Shown: positions 45,256-54,103, counted from the first letter of the stretch. The stretch is DNA of 64,000 bases from Alteromonas macleodii (GCF_903772925.1 NZ_LR812090.1:156588-220587), one strand, 5' to 3'. The notes: a model not told the origin generated them from the sequence alone. Numbers and translations are program-made.

Positions 45256-45306
45256 GAAAAATCCCGCAAAGAATACGACAAATGCCGCTATCATCGCATT
45301 GCGGTG

Positions 45307-46374
45307 TTAAATTGCAAGAGCCAATAAACGTTCTTGTGTTTTATCGCCGTATTGAACGTTTTTCCAAAGCGTATCGCAGAGGCTTTTGGTATCAGAAAAG
45401 TCTTTATTTTTAAGCCAGTCAATAAGGATGTTCGGGTTGTCTGGAAAGGCAATGGCTTCGTTTTCAGGCGCCTCGAGCCATTCTTCCACAATATCGGTAT
45501 CAAGCTGAAACAGAGTCTGGCATAAATCCAACTTGTTAAGGGTTAACACATTGGATAGCTGCTCAAACTGCCCGTGTAACGGTTTAATCAACAGCTTTTT
45601 GCCCAGCTGGAGTGCTTCGCTCGATAGCTCAAAGCCGCCATTGGCAATCACGCCACTGGCATGCTGCAGCGCTTTTTGAAAGTGTTTTTTAGAGGTTGGG
45701 TGCCAGTGGATGTGACCCACTTCTTTCGCTTCGTCGATGTTTGGGTGAAAGCATTCGAATACTTGGTCGCTTAGCGGCTCAAGCATTTGTTGAATATCTT
45801 CGATATCTTCGAAAGGAAGGTAAACCAATACGTGGCCATTACCAGAAGACACAACGGGTTTTTCTGAAACGAACGGCGGGATAATAGGCTGATTAAAATG
45901 ATACCAGTGTACACCTAGTTGAAGTTCGGTAGGTGCGAATAGCTTCATGATCAAACTATCGAAAATAGTATTACCACTTTTAGGCACGTCGTACGCGAAC
46001 GCCGCTTGGTGGCTGATAGAAATAGAAGGTAGCCCCTGTTTCTTTGCAGCCCAGGCCGTTACGGGTTCAAAGTCATTAACTAACAAATCGTAACCGCTGG
46101 TATCGAATGCTTTTATATCTTTATTAAGCTGTCGAATGTTGGCATCTTTAACGGTAGACCATTTGTCTACGCGCCCGCTTTTCGTAATAAAGCTCAGCCC
46201 CTTGTATGTTCGGTATTCGCCAAACACTTCCATATCAAAATATTTTTCAGGGGCGCGACCAGTAAAAACAAAGTCAACGCTAACGTCGTCACGCTCAGCC
46301 AATGCCGTCGCCATAATTCTAGCTCGGGCAATATGTCCGTTACCGGTGCCTTGCACACCATACAATAATTTCAT
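45307..46374 (-). CDS. MJ1255/VC2487-type glycosyltransferase
   Basis: This 355-residue protein resembles the MJ1255/VC2487 family related to GT-B glycosyltransferases. The N-terminal YGVQGTGNGHIARARIMATA matches the nucleotide-sugar-transferase start, and GVIANGGFELSSEALQLGKKL near 253 resembles the donor-binding GGxxxxxEAL motif of MurG-like enzymes. It lies one base after the PAP2 gene on the same strand; GGGG five bases before the ATG lies in the PAP2 tail. Acceptor and donor are unknown. A lipid-linked or undecaprenyl substrate is suggested only by its PAP2 partner. Confidence 0.78.
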   Translation of the reverse strand: MKLLYGVQGTGNGHIARARIMATALAERDDVSVDFVFTGRAPEKYFDMEVFGEYRTYKGLSFITKSGRVDKWSTVKDANIRQLNKDIKAFDTSGYDLLVNDFEPVTAWAAKKQGLPSISISHQAAFAYDVPKSGNTIFDSLIMKLFAPTELQLGVHWYHFNQPIIPPFVSEKPVVSSGNGHVLVYLPFEDIEDIQQMLEPLSDQVFECFHPNIDEAKEVGHIHWHPTSKKHFQKALQHASGVIANGGFELSSEALQLGKKLLIKPLHGQFEQLSNVLTLNKLDLCQTLFQLDTDIVEEWLEAPENEAIAFPDNPNILIDWLKNKDFSDTKSLCDTLWKNVQYGDKTQERLLALAI

Positions 46375-46375
46375 G

Positions 46376-46888
46376 CTACCCCAGAATTGAAATACTTAGT
46401 GTTGCAATAGTTACGCCTAGTAGAGAGCCTGCGACCACGTCAGAGGGATAATGTACACCTAGTAGCACGCGTGATAGCCCAATAAGCGCGGCCCAGCAGT
46501 AGGCCAGTAAAGCGAAGGGCGGGTAATAGTGCGCAACTATACACGCCATTAGTGTTGCAGCAGCGGTGTGGCCTGAGGGTAGGGAAAACTTATCAGAAGG
46601 CGTGACATGTGCTGTTAAATTCATTAGAAAATCGCAAGGGCGAGGGCGCTTGAACATTTTCTTAAGCAGCACATAGATGGGTAATTCCAGCGCATAAGCC
46701 ATCAGCGCTGTGTAAAGGAAAAGCTCACCGTGCTCTGGCTCAAATGCCCAAAGCAGCATACCGATAACAAAGTATAAGTAGCCGTCACCTGTTTTTGACA
46801 GCCAGACAATACTTCTGCAGTCTCTTTTTTGCGTCAGTTTGTAGAGGCGATAAAATAAGTCAGTGTCGTACTTGGTCAAGGATTTCAT
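46376..46888 (-). CDS. PAP2-family membrane phosphatase
   Basis: This 170-residue protein has about five membrane segments and the three-part acid phosphatase signature: KKMFKRPRP near residue 77, SLPSGHTAA near 103 and SRVLLGVHYPSDVVAG near 140. Members remove phosphate from lipid phosphates such as undecaprenyl-PP or phosphatidate. ATG 46888 has AAGG eight bases upstream; ATG 46894 is two codons earlier. It is the first gene of a tight pair with the glycosyltransferase, just upstream of lptM-lysA. Confidence 0.85.
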   Translation of the reverse strand: MKSLTKYDTDLFYRLYKLTQKRDCRSIVWLSKTGDGYLYFVIGMLLWAFEPEHGELFLYTALMAYALELPIYVLLKKMFKRPRPCDFLMNLTAHVTPSDKFSLPSGHTAAATLMACIVAHYYPPFALLAYCWAALIGLSRVLLGVHYPSDVVAGSLLGVTIATLSISILG

Positions 46889-47255
46889 CAACATCGCCTT
46901 GTCCCCTATCGGTTAATTACTGCACAGGCTAAAGTGTGTCTGTGACCAGTGGGTGACGGAAAAAAGAAACTTTTTTGACATCTAACGCAATTTCTATTTT
47001 TTGCCATGCACCCTTTGCACATACGGGGAAAGTGGTTATTAAACAAAATTTTTAGCAGAACAATTCTAACTAGATTCATGAAGCAAAATACGTGCTCAAT
47101 TAAGACTCATCTGCGCTGAATCACTGCTTTTTTAACAAAACATAAAAATTTGATGAAACGCGCTAAATCAACCATTTGCATCATCAGAATAAATGCTATG
47201 CTAGGTCTAACGAGCATAGAGCTTCAACGCTTCTCAATTTTAGTAAGGCAAAATA
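46889..47255. other. Intergenic region between PAP2 gene and rraA
   Basis: This 367-bp AT-rich gap separates the divergent PAP2 gene and rraA. Besides the candidate rraA promoter listed separately I saw no gene, terminator or repeat. Confidence 0.5.
47175..47202 (+). promoter_or_regulatory. Candidate sigma-70 promoter of rraA
   Basis: TTTGCA (47175-47180) and TATGCT (47197-47202) are 16 bp apart, and TGC before the -10 makes an extended -10. The rraA start follows at 47256. Read by eye, without transcription-start data. Confidence 0.4.
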
Positions 47256-47741
47256 ATGGAATACAACACATCTGAATTATGCGACTTGTTTGCTGACAGC
47301 GTAGACGTAGTAGATCCGATTTTCGCAAGCTTTGGTGGCCGTTATTCTTTTGGTGGTGAGATTACCACCGTAAAATGCTTTGAAGACCGAGGTCTTATCG
47401 ACCGTGTGCTTGCTCAGCCTGGTGCGGGTAAAGTACTACTGATAGATGGCGGGGGCTCAAGCCGTCGCGCGTTGTTTGATGCATCATCTGCTCAAGTCGC
47501 TATTGATAACGACTGGGAAGGGGTTGTGATTTACGGTAGCGTACGTGAAGTTGATAGTCTTGCTGAATTAGATATTGGCGTTTTGGCTGTCGCTGCAATT
47601 CCTGTAAATGCCGAGTGTGAAAGCATTGGAGAAGTTGACGTACCGGTTAACTTTGGCGGCGTTACTTTTTTACCTGAAGACCACCTATATGCAGATAGCA
47701 CGGGCGTTATTCTTTCTCCTGAACCGCTAGATTTAGATTGA
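47256..47741 (+). CDS. rraA: Regulator of ribonuclease E activity A
   Basis: This 161-residue protein matches E. coli RraA (161). It binds RNase E and inhibits mRNA decay. The sequence has the family's [21 protein letters not shown] (split around residues 56-76) and [22 protein letters not shown] IYGSVREVD near 90. AAGG precedes the ATG by eight bases. Monocistronic: an extended -10 promoter candidate upstream and a strong terminator at 47787-47813. Confidence 0.94.
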   Translation: MEYNTSELCDLFADSVDVVDPIFASFGGRYSFGGEITTVKCFEDRGLIDRVLAQPGAGKVLLIDGGGSSRRALFDASSAQVAIDNDWEGVVIYGSVREVDSLAELDIGVLAVAAIPVNAECESIGEVDVPVNFGGVTFLPEDHLYADSTGVILSPEPLDLD

Positions 47742-47786
47742 AGCATTAGCAAGCAGACGCTAACTGCTTTGAAAACAAAGAAATAA

Positions 47787-47813
47787 AAAACGGAGGCTTT
47801 GAGCCTCCGTTTG
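47787..47813 (+). terminator. Terminator after rraA
   Basis: AAACGGAGGCT / AGCCTCCGTTT, an 11-bp perfect stem with a 3-nt loop. It lies between convergent rraA and the S1/P1 nuclease gene and, with A's on the left, may act in both directions. Confidence 0.9.
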
Positions 47814-47874
47814 TATTTCTATTTGCGTTTATAACTATTTAAGTGCGTCCAGCGCTTAAACACCGAGTGTGACG

Positions 47875-48684
47875 CTACTTGTTCGCTTCTTCAAACACCT
47901 GGTTTAAATACATAGCGATGCGAATACCAGCCATCTGCAAACGCTTTTTAGCAGTAGGCAGATGATTGTATAAGTAGTCATAGCTCATGTTATTTGCGTC
48001 ATCTGGATAAATGGTATCGCGAATAGCGGTACTTTCCTCAATCCACACCATAGGGTCGGTAGTAGCCCAGCTGCGAATGTCTTTTGAGGTAATAGTATTT
48101 GTAAGCCATTCAGTCCATTCAGAATAGGACAAGTCCCGCTGATCTAGCATTTGCGAATCCCATACGCGGTGCAAGTTAGAGTCTTGCCAGAAAAAGCGTA
48201 CTTTTACATCGTTACCACCACGATCGGTGCCGTTTCCAGCGTGCAGTGGCTGATGCAAGTCGCCAATAATATGCACGATAAATTGAAGTGCTAAGCGCTT
48301 CTCTTCAATTCTGGATGTGTCACTTTTCAAGGTTTCGGTAAATTGCTTTAACGCGGTAACTGCATCACCTTGCTTTGGTGCACCCACTTCTTCGTAGGTC
48401 TTTCCTTCAGGCACGGATACATAGTGCCAAGGGCTAGCGGTTTTTTGCCAAAATTCGCTGGGGTCAGAACGCATTTCATCTGCATGAGTCGCCGCTTCAG
48501 CCAATGAACCATGTGGCAACAGGTCCATAAGTGCAGCCTGCGATAGGGGGCTTAAGTATTGCTGGGCAATAGCGCCAGTTACTCTATGGCCTGTTTGTCC
48601 CCAGCCGAAAGCGGGTGATGCAACGCACAACGTAAATAGTGTGCTCAGCGCTACTGCGCAAATCCTGTTTGCAAACGCGAACAT
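47875..48684 (-). CDS. Secreted S1/P1-family nuclease
   Basis: This 269-residue protein has a signal peptide ending ...SPAFG, which would leave tryptophan as mature residue 1 (WGQTGHR). In S1/P1 nucleases that Trp is a zinc ligand. Other ligand motifs follow: HADEMR, HYVSV, HIIGDLHQPLHAG and GGNDVKV. Such enzymes degrade single-stranded DNA and RNA and remove 3' phosphates, so this may supply phosphate or nucleosides from external nucleic acid. It begins two bases after ubiX ends, with GAGGG upstream, in an mpl-ubiX-nuclease run. Confidence 0.88.
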   Translation of the reverse strand: MFAFANRICAVALSTLFTLCVASPAFGWGQTGHRVTGAIAQQYLSPLSQAALMDLLPHGSLAEAATHADEMRSDPSEFWQKTASPWHYVSVPEGKTYEEVGAPKQGDAVTALKQFTETLKSDTSRIEEKRLALQFIVHIIGDLHQPLHAGNGTDRGGNDVKVRFFWQDSNLHRVWDSQMLDQRDLSYSEWTEWLTNTITSKDIRSWATTDPMVWIEESTAIRDTIYPDDANNMSYDYLYNHLPTAKKRLQMAGIRIAMYLNQVFEEANK

Positions 48685-48686
48685 GG

Positions 48687-49319
48687 TTAACCCTCAGAAT
48701 GTTTTGAAGATTGATAGCCCCATCTTGCGACAAGAGACTGCTCAATACCCAGGTGGTCTAGTATGCGCGCCACAACAAAATCCACCAAATCATCGATAGT
48801 TTTAGGGTTGTGATAAAAGCCTGGCGCAGCGGGCATTATTGTAGCGCCCATTTGTGAAAGTTTAAGCATATTTTCTAAATGAATAGAAGAAAGTGGCATT
48901 TCCCTTGGCACTAAAATAAGTTGGCCTCGTTCTTTTAGTACTACATCTGCTGCGCGCTCAATTAGGTTATCGCTAGCGCCGATACTAATGGCAGATAAGG
49001 TGCCTGTAGAGCACGGACATACCACCATTTTAGCCGGGGCAGCCGAACCTGAAGCCACTGGTGAAAACCATTCTTCTTTCCCAAATACTTTGATTTGGTC
49101 AGGTTTAGCATTGCAGTGCTCGGTAAAAAACGCCGCTGCGTCTTCAGGGCGCCCTGGTATCTTAACGTTCTCTTCAGTGGCAAATACCACTTTGGCAGCT
49201 GAAGAGATAAGTACATAAACTTGATAGTCTGCATTAACCAGCGATTTCAGCAGTGTTAGGGCGTAAGGTGCGCCAGATGCACCTGTAATAGCAAGCGTAA
49301 CTTGCTTATCGTGTTTCAT
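48687..49319 (-). CDS. ubiX: Flavin prenyltransferase UbiX
   Basis: This 210-residue flavoprotein makes the prenylated FMN cofactor for UbiD decarboxylase in ubiquinone synthesis. The N-terminal [13 protein letters not shown] (FMN-binding) and [21 protein letters not shown] near 107 match UbiX, as do [13 protein letters not shown] and [20 protein letters not shown] lies seven bases before the ATG. It sits 65 bp after mpl and two bases before the nuclease gene, on the same strand. Confidence 0.94.
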   Translation of the reverse strand: MKHDKQVTLAITGASGAPYALTLLKSLVNADYQVYVLISSAAKVVFATEENVKIPGRPEDAAAFFTEHCNAKPDQIKVFGKEEWFSPVASGSAAPAKMVVCPCSTGTLSAISIGASDNLIERAADVVLKERGQLILVPREMPLSSIHLENMLKLSQMGATIMPAAPGFYHNPKTIDDLVDFVVARILDHLGIEQSLVARWGYQSSKHSEG

Positions 49320-49384
49320 GGTTTAGCCTCTGTTGATAACCAGCCTTGCGGCTTGTCTATCGAATATAACGTTATTCTAATTTT

Positions 49385-50743
49385 TTACAGTTTGGACTTC
49401 ATTTTTAAAGCGTCGAGTATTCGGCCATGAATGCCTTCAAAACCGCCGTTACTCATTACAAGAATATGATCGCCCGGTTGTGCTACGTTGCAAACGCCTT
49501 GAACGATCTTCTCTACATCTCTGAAGCAGTGCGTAGGCGCGTTGCTGTGTGCTACCGAATCGACTAACGACCAGTCCATGCCTTCAGGTTCATACAAATA
49601 AACTTCATCGGCTTTTTGCCACGAATTTGCCAGCGTATCTTTGTGTACACCCATTTTCATTGTGTTGGAACGCGGCTCTAGCACAGCTAATATACGGGCA
49701 TTACCTACTTTTTTACGCAGCCCATCCAGTGTAGTTGCTATTGCGGTAGGGTGGTGTGCAAAGTCGTCATAAAGGGTGATGTTGTTTACTTCACCCTTTA
49801 CTTCCATGCGACGCTTAACATTCTTAAAAAATGATAAGGCTTCTATGGCATCAGGTAAGGTAACACCTGCATGGTGGGCGGCAGCTATTGCCATAAGGGC
49901 ATTGTCTACGTTGTGCTGACCTACAAGTGACCAGGTTACGGTTCCGGCTATAACGCCGTTATGTAACACATTGAATTCACTGCCGTCTTTCTTCAACAGT
50001 TCAGCCTGCCAATCTTTGCCTAGTGATTGGCGAGAAGACCAGCAGCCTTTCTTCAACATATCTTCAATGGCAGGCGTGCTGTTTGGCGTAAGAATAAGCC
50101 CATTTTCTGGCACCATGCGAACCAAATGGTGAAACTGGGTTTGTATAGCTGCAAGGTCTGCAAAAATATCGGCGTGATCAAACTCAAGGTTGTTGATAAC
50201 CAATGTTTTCGGGCGATAGTGTACAAACTTAGAACGTTTATCGAAGAATGCGCTGTCGTATTCGTCGGCTTCTATGACAAAAAAGGGGCTTTCACCCACG
50301 CGGGCCGACACGCCAAAGTTCTCTGGAACACCGCCAATCAAATAACCAGGGTTAAGCCCTGCGTGTTCTAAAATCCACGCTACCATACTGCTGGTGGTGG
50401 TTTTACCGTGGGTACCTGATAACCCAATTACCCAACGATCTTTGAGTAAGTTATCAAGAAGCCATTGCGGGCCGCTGGTGTAGGGCAAGTTGCGGTTTAG
50501 CACGTATTCTACGGCGGGATTGCCACGAGACATGGCGTTACCAATAACTACCATATCTGGAGCGGGATCAAACTGGCTCTTGCAATAGCCTTCGGTCAGT
50601 TCGATGCCAAGTGCTTCGAGCTGAGTGCTCATTGGGGGATAAACGTTTTTATCAGACCCTGTTACTTTGTGGCCTAGTGATTTAGCAATGGCGGCGATAC
50701 CACCCATAAAACTTCCACAAATGCCTAAAATATGTACATGCAT
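49385..50743 (-). CDS. mpl: UDP-MurNAc tripeptide ligase Mpl
   Basis: This 452-residue Mur ligase recycles peptidoglycan by joining L-Ala-gamma-D-Glu-meso-DAP to UDP-MurNAc. Visible: the N-terminal IHILGICG-like HIHILGICGSFMGG, the ATP loop GLSGTHGKTTTSSMVAW near 107, EADEYDSAFFDKRSKF near 170 and DDFAHHPTAI near 333. Length matches E. coli Mpl (457). It lies upstream of ubiX on the same strand. The leader of fbp lies divergent on its other side. Confidence 0.95.
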   Translation of the reverse strand: MHVHILGICGSFMGGIAAIAKSLGHKVTGSDKNVYPPMSTQLEALGIELTEGYCKSQFDPAPDMVVIGNAMSRGNPAVEYVLNRNLPYTSGPQWLLDNLLKDRWVIGLSGTHGKTTTSSMVAWILEHAGLNPGYLIGGVPENFGVSARVGESPFFVIEADEYDSAFFDKRSKFVHYRPKTLVINNLEFDHADIFADLAAIQTQFHHLVRMVPENGLILTPNSTPAIEDMLKKGCWSSRQSLGKDWQAELLKKDGSEFNVLHNGVIAGTVTWSLVGQHNVDNALMAIAAAHHAGVTLPDAIEALSFFKNVKRRMEVKGEVNNITLYDDFAHHPTAIATTLDGLRKKVGNARILAVLEPRSNTMKMGVHKDTLANSWQKADEVYLYEPEGMDWSLVDSVAHSNAPTHCFRDVEKIVQGVCNVAQPGDHILVMSNGGFEGIHGRILDALKMKSKL

Positions 50744-50852
50744 AGCGCATTCTCAATGAATTATCATGTTATTGGGGTACTGTATCAGAACCATAAGGCC
50801 GATAGATAATTCAATTTTTATCAAAGCAGTGCTGCCGTTAGCCTTTGTGCAC

Positions 50853-50881
50853 TGTAAACATTCAGGAAATCAAAGTATGCA
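50853..50881 (+). promoter_or_regulatory. Tentative fbp promoter
   Basis: TATGCA (50876-50881) is 17 bp from TGTAAA (50853-50858), a weak -35. Transcription starting about six bases after the -10 would begin near 50888, just before the structured leader. Supported only by pattern and position. Confidence 0.3.
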
Positions 50882-50890
50882 AACTGGTAT

Positions 50891-51033
50891 GGTGTGTGTA
50901 TGACTTTTGGTAAGTGTGTTCCACTTACCCAAGAACACGGTTACAATCTAGCCACAGGTTCAAAACCTGTGTGTGCTTCAGACAAACGCCGGTAAGGAAA
51001 GCTGAGCGACTGGTAGCACAACACCCTACACAC
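50891..51033 (+). ncRNA. Candidate structured leader RNA upstream of fbp
   Basis: Four stems can form together: closing stem GTGTGTA (50894-50900) with TACACAC (51027-51033); hairpin A GGTAAGTG/CACTTACC (50909-50916/50922-50929); hairpin B CACAGGTT/AACCTGTG (50953-50960/50964-50971); and stem C TGTGCT/AGCACA (50972-50977/51015-51020), with an inner GCCGGT/ACTGGT stem. All but the inner one are perfect Watson-Crick. The closing stem ends 20 bases before the fbp ATG. This resembles a multibranch riboswitch or cis-acting leader. It matches no known class that I recognise, and function is unproven. The rest of the gap (50744-50890) shows only the tentative promoter. Confidence 0.5.
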
Positions 51034-51053
51034 GAAAAAAAGGCTTACATTCA

Positions 51054-52028
51054 ATGAAACGTTTAAATTCCCAATTGCAACAAGACGGTGCACCGCTTGA
51101 GTTAATTTTACTCATTCGTACACTGCTAGCGGGCTGTAAAGAAATTTCTTTCCGCGTGAGTCAAGGCGCACTTGCTGGCGTGCTCGGTTCAACCCTTTCA
51201 GAAAACGTACAGGGCGAAACACAGAAAAAGCTCGATGTTATCTCTAACCACATTTTAAAGGACACGCTAAGGGAATCTGGCTACGTAAAAGCCATCTCGT
51301 CTGAAGAAGAAGACGATGTAGTACCGTGTAATCCGGAAGGTAACTACTTAGTAAGCTTCGACCCATTAGATGGGTCTTCAAACACTGAAATTAATAGCCT
51401 TATTGGTACTATTTTCTCTATTACCCATGCACCGCAGTGGATGAAGCCAGATGACCCGTCTGCGTTCTTGCAGCCAGGTACACAAATGGTTGCAGCAGGT
51501 TATGTTCTGTATGGCCCGTCTACAATGTTAGCGCTAACTACAGGTCGCGGTACGCATATCTATACCCTTGATAAAACTCACGGCGGCTTCCTACTTACTC
51601 ACCCGAATATTCAAGTACCAGAAGAAACGTCTGAGTTCTCGATTAACGCGTCTAACCAGCGTCATTGGGAACCGGCAATGCAAGCATATATTGCTGATCT
51701 ACTAGCGGGTAAAGAAGGTCCTCGTGGCAAAGACTTTAACATGCGCTGGGTAGCGGCTATGGTGGGTGATATTCACCGTTTACTATGTCGTGGTGGAATC
51801 TTTATGTATCCATTTGATAACAGGGACCCATCAAAACCAGGTAAGTTGCGTTTGCTTTACGAAGCAAACCCAATGGCGTTTTTGATGGAGCAAGCCGGTG
51901 GTAAAGCGGAAACGGGTAATGGCCGTATTCTAGAAGTTATGCCTGAAGAAATTCACCAGCGCGTACCTTGCATTATCGGCTCGAAAGATGAAGTTGAAAT
52001 GTGCTTAAGCTACAACGACAAAGCGTAG
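51054..52028 (+). CDS. fbp: Fructose-1,6-bisphosphatase class I
   Basis: This 324-residue enzyme removes the 1-phosphate of fructose-1,6-bisphosphate in gluconeogenesis. The metal-binding motif [15 protein letters not shown] is near 107, EEEDDVVPC near 84 (Glu for metal 1), and [21 protein letters not shown] near 263 (split) is the class I signature. Length matches E. coli Fbp (332). The ATG follows an AAAAAAAGG tract by ten bases and a structured leader. It is monocistronic, with a strong terminator at 52034-52061. Confidence 0.95.
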   Translation: MKRLNSQLQQDGAPLELILLIRTLLAGCKEISFRVSQGALAGVLGSTLSENVQGETQKKLDVISNHILKDTLRESGYVKAISSEEEDDVVPCNPEGNYLVSFDPLDGSSNTEINSLIGTIFSITHAPQWMKPDDPSAFLQPGTQMVAAGYVLYGPSTMLALTTGRGTHIYTLDKTHGGFLLTHPNIQVPEETSEFSINASNQRHWEPAMQAYIADLLAGKEGPRGKDFNMRWVAAMVGDIHRLLCRGGIFMYPFDNRDPSKPGKLRLLYEANPMAFLMEQAGGKAETGNGRILEVMPEEIHQRVPCIIGSKDEVEMCLSYNDKA

Positions 52029-52033
52029 TAGCG

Positions 52034-52061
52034 AAAAATGGCCCGTCGGGGCCATTTTTTT
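52034..52061 (+). terminator. Terminator after fbp
   Basis: AAAAATGGCCC / GGGCCATTTTT stem with a 4-nt loop and a run of seven T's, starting six bases after the fbp stop. Confidence 0.93.
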
Positions 52062-52102
52062 GTTAAAAAGCAGCAAAATTTTGCGAAAAATAAAGAGATT
52101 AG

Positions 52103-52118
52103 TACGACATGGGTCGTA
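52103..52118. promoter_or_regulatory. Palindrome upstream of ppa
   Basis: TACGAC-ATGG-GTCGTA, 6-bp arms with a 4-bp spacer, 76 bp before the ppa start. It could be an operator near the ppa promoter. The binding protein is unknown. Confidence 0.4.
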
Positions 52119-52193
52119 AAGCGTTTTTATTTTGCTTCTGTCACCGTATACTTACGGCCAAAATTTTTAATACATTACTGAAAGGACCTAAGA

Positions 52194-52724
52194 ATGAGCT
52201 TGAGTGCTATTTCTGCTGGTAAAAATGTACCAGATGAAGTGAACGTAATCATTGAGATTCCAGCACACGCTGACCCGGTGAAATACGAAGTAGATAAAGA
52301 CACAGGCGCAATGTTTGTAGACCGCTTCATGGCGACTTGCATGCATTACCCAACTAACTACGGTTATGTGAACAACACTTTGTCTGAAGACGGTGACCCA
52401 GTTGACGTTCTTGTTATGACGCCGTTCCCACTACTTTCTGGCTCAGTTATCAAATGTCGCCCTGTAGGTGTACTAAACATGACTGACGAGTCAGGTAAAG
52501 ACGCAAAAGTACTAGCAGTACCAGTAGACAAGCTTTCTACAATCTATCGCGACGTACACGAAATTGCTGACGTACCTCCGCTGCTTCTTAAGCAAATTGA
52601 GCACTTCTTTGAGCACTATAAAGATCTAGAGCCAGGTAAGTGGGTTAAAATTGACGGTTGGTCAGATGCAGCTGCTGCAAAAGCTGAAATTACCTCAAGC
52701 ATCGAGCGTTTCGAAGCAGAATAA
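52194..52724 (+). CDS. ppa: Inorganic pyrophosphatase, family I
   Basis: This 176-residue enzyme (E. coli 176) hydrolyses pyrophosphate to drive biosynthetic reactions. It has the metal-binding DGDPVDVLV signature near residue 66, [16 protein letters not shown] near 22, and [14 protein letters not shown] near 143. AGGA lies seven bases before the ATG. It is monocistronic, with an upstream palindrome and a downstream terminator at 52751-52781. Confidence 0.96.
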   Translation: MSLSAISAGKNVPDEVNVIIEIPAHADPVKYEVDKDTGAMFVDRFMATCMHYPTNYGYVNNTLSEDGDPVDVLVMTPFPLLSGSVIKCRPVGVLNMTDESGKDAKVLAVPVDKLSTIYRDVHEIADVPPLLLKQIEHFFEHYKDLEPGKWVKIDGWSDAAAAKAEITSSIERFEAE

Positions 52725-52750
52725 TTCACGCTGCTTTAAATTAATGATAC

Positions 52751-52781
52751 AAAGGGCTGGTGTAATACCAGCCCTTTTTTG
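52751..52781 (+). terminator. Terminator after ppa
   Basis: AAAGGGCTGGT / ACCAGCCCTTT stem with a 5-nt loop followed by six T's, 26 bases past the ppa stop. Confidence 0.93.
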
Positions 52782-52866
52782 TTCGTAGTGAAAAAGTTTA
52801 AGTAAAAAACGAAAATCAAAAGCTAAAACAAAAATGTGGAACGAATACTCAACGATAGAGAGCTGT

Positions 52867-53364
52867 ATGACCTACCTAAAATTATCCGTAACCTCATTAT
52901 TTGCAATGCTGATGATGGTGATAACCTTTAACGCTCTGGCAGATGAAGCCTCGGTTCAAACTCCTGTAGAAGTATACTGGGAAGACTTGGTGCCCGAAGG
53001 CTTTAATGAGCTTGCGCCTCCGTCGGTTCAACACAATGGTGAAATGAGTCAGCTTCAGCCTGATGCACCAGTGGTCGATACCTTTGACGGAAAACGTGTG
53101 AAAATTCCGGGGTTTGTTGTGCCGCTAGAAGGTACCGCTGAACTAACCACCGAGTTTTTACTTGTTCCGTATTTTGGAGCCTGTATTCACGTACCACCAC
53201 CACCGTCTAATCAAATTGTGTACGTGAAATTTGAAGAAGGTGTGCGAATAGATAATATTTACGATGCGATTTGGGTTACCGGTGAACTGTCGACTGACGG
53301 TTGGAAAGGCGATATTGCGTCTGTAGGTTATCGCTTAACGGGCGAAGCAGTTGAAGGGTTCTAA
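52867..53364 (+). CDS. Periplasmic DUF3299 protein
   Basis: This 165-residue protein (from ATG 52867, AGAGAG upstream) has a signal peptide to about residue 26 (ending ITFNALA) and one domain. It carries the DUF3299 pattern VYWEDLVPEGFN, VKIPGFVVPLEGT, LLVPYFGACIHVPPPPSNQIV and the C-terminal IASVGYRLTGEAV. The single cysteine and histidine in GACIHVPPPPSN are conserved in the family and may bind metal. Function unknown. An ATG at 52834 would put a charged extension before the signal peptide and is unlikely. Confidence 0.83.
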   Translation: MTYLKLSVTSLFAMLMMVITFNALADEASVQTPVEVYWEDLVPEGFNELAPPSVQHNGEMSQLQPDAPVVDTFDGKRVKIPGFVVPLEGTAELTTEFLLVPYFGACIHVPPPPSNQIVYVKFEEGVRIDNIYDAIWVTGELSTDGWKGDIASVGYRLTGEAVEGF

Positions 53365-53382
53365 AAAGCTAGCCTTTGTAGG

Positions 53383-54081
53383 CTAGCCCTGCGTATAAAT
53401 CTGCTCAGCGCGGTTAAACAAAAGCCACGACGTTAAAATGTACTTGTCGTTACTTTTTGGAATTTGGCCGCGATGGGTGTGAGTAAAATAGGCAGGCGCA
53501 ATCACCATTCTGCCTGCTTTGGGCTTAACCGCACGGTTTTGATAGTAAAATTCTGTTTCGCCGCCTTCGTCCACATCATTTAAGTAGTACATAAACAGCA
53601 GCACGCGGTGCAGCGCATCGTTATGTTGAAGCTGCGGGTACACTTCTGAGTGCCAGTAGGGGTAGCCACCGTTACCCGCGGTGTATCGCTGCGCATTAAT
53701 ATCGCCTACACGAAACAGGTAGTTAACCAGGTTGGCTAAATTTGGCTTACCCACTTCTTCAAAGTTTTCCCCGGTGACTTTTACCGGTTCGCCGGTTTTG
53801 GGGTGGCGTACGGTTAAGCCAATAGGCCCAACAAGTGCAAAATAGTATTTTTCAATATAGGCAACCAGTTGCTTTCCGGTATGCTGCATCACTTGCTGGA
53901 ACAAATCTTTAAATTCCGGGCTTCGGCTTATCGACACATCCATGCTGCGCTTTTTATCTAAATCTACACCACCGCCAGTGCGACCTTGGCTCAAATTAGG
54001 GCTGCTTTCAAAGCGCGCCATAAGCTGCGAGCACAGCTCAGGTGGTAATACATCGTCAATAACTTCAATTAAATCGCTCAT
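53383..54081 (-). CDS. 2-oxoglutarate/Fe(II) oxygenase, prolyl-4-hydroxylase-like
   Basis: This 232-residue protein resembles prolyl-4-hydroxylase-type dioxygenases. The iron facial triad appears as His and Glu in YWHSEVYPQ near residue 144 (HxE rather than the usual HxD) and a distal His in HTHRGQIPKSNDKYILTSW near 203, with a lysine that could bind 2-oxoglutarate. YLNDVDEGGETEFYYQN near 170 is typical. The protein or small-molecule substrate is unknown. GAGG precedes the ATG. It lies 22 bp downstream of the thioesterase gene on the same strand, probably an operon. Confidence 0.8.
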   Translation of the reverse strand: MSDLIEVIDDVLPPELCSQLMARFESSPNLSQGRTGGGVDLDKKRSMDVSISRSPEFKDLFQQVMQHTGKQLVAYIEKYYFALVGPIGLTVRHPKTGEPVKVTGENFEEVGKPNLANLVNYLFRVGDINAQRYTAGNGGYPYWHSEVYPQLQHNDALHRVLLFMYYLNDVDEGGETEFYYQNRAVKPKAGRMVIAPAYFTHTHRGQIPKSNDKYILTSWLLFNRAEQIYTQG

Positions 54082-54103
54082 GGATACCTCGTGCTGCGCT
54101 TTA

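Noticed and set aside
50953..50971. tRNA or tmRNA T-arm (ACAGG-TTCAAAA-CCTGT)
   Set aside because: The loop looks like a T-loop, but no matching acceptor stem, anticodon arm or CCA end is found around it.
50891..51033. Cobalamin or FMN riboswitch as identity of the fbp leader
   Set aside because: A CGGTAAGGAAAG stretch recalls the E. coli btuB leader, but the B12 box and the other conserved cores are absent. The FMN-element conserved blocks are absent too.
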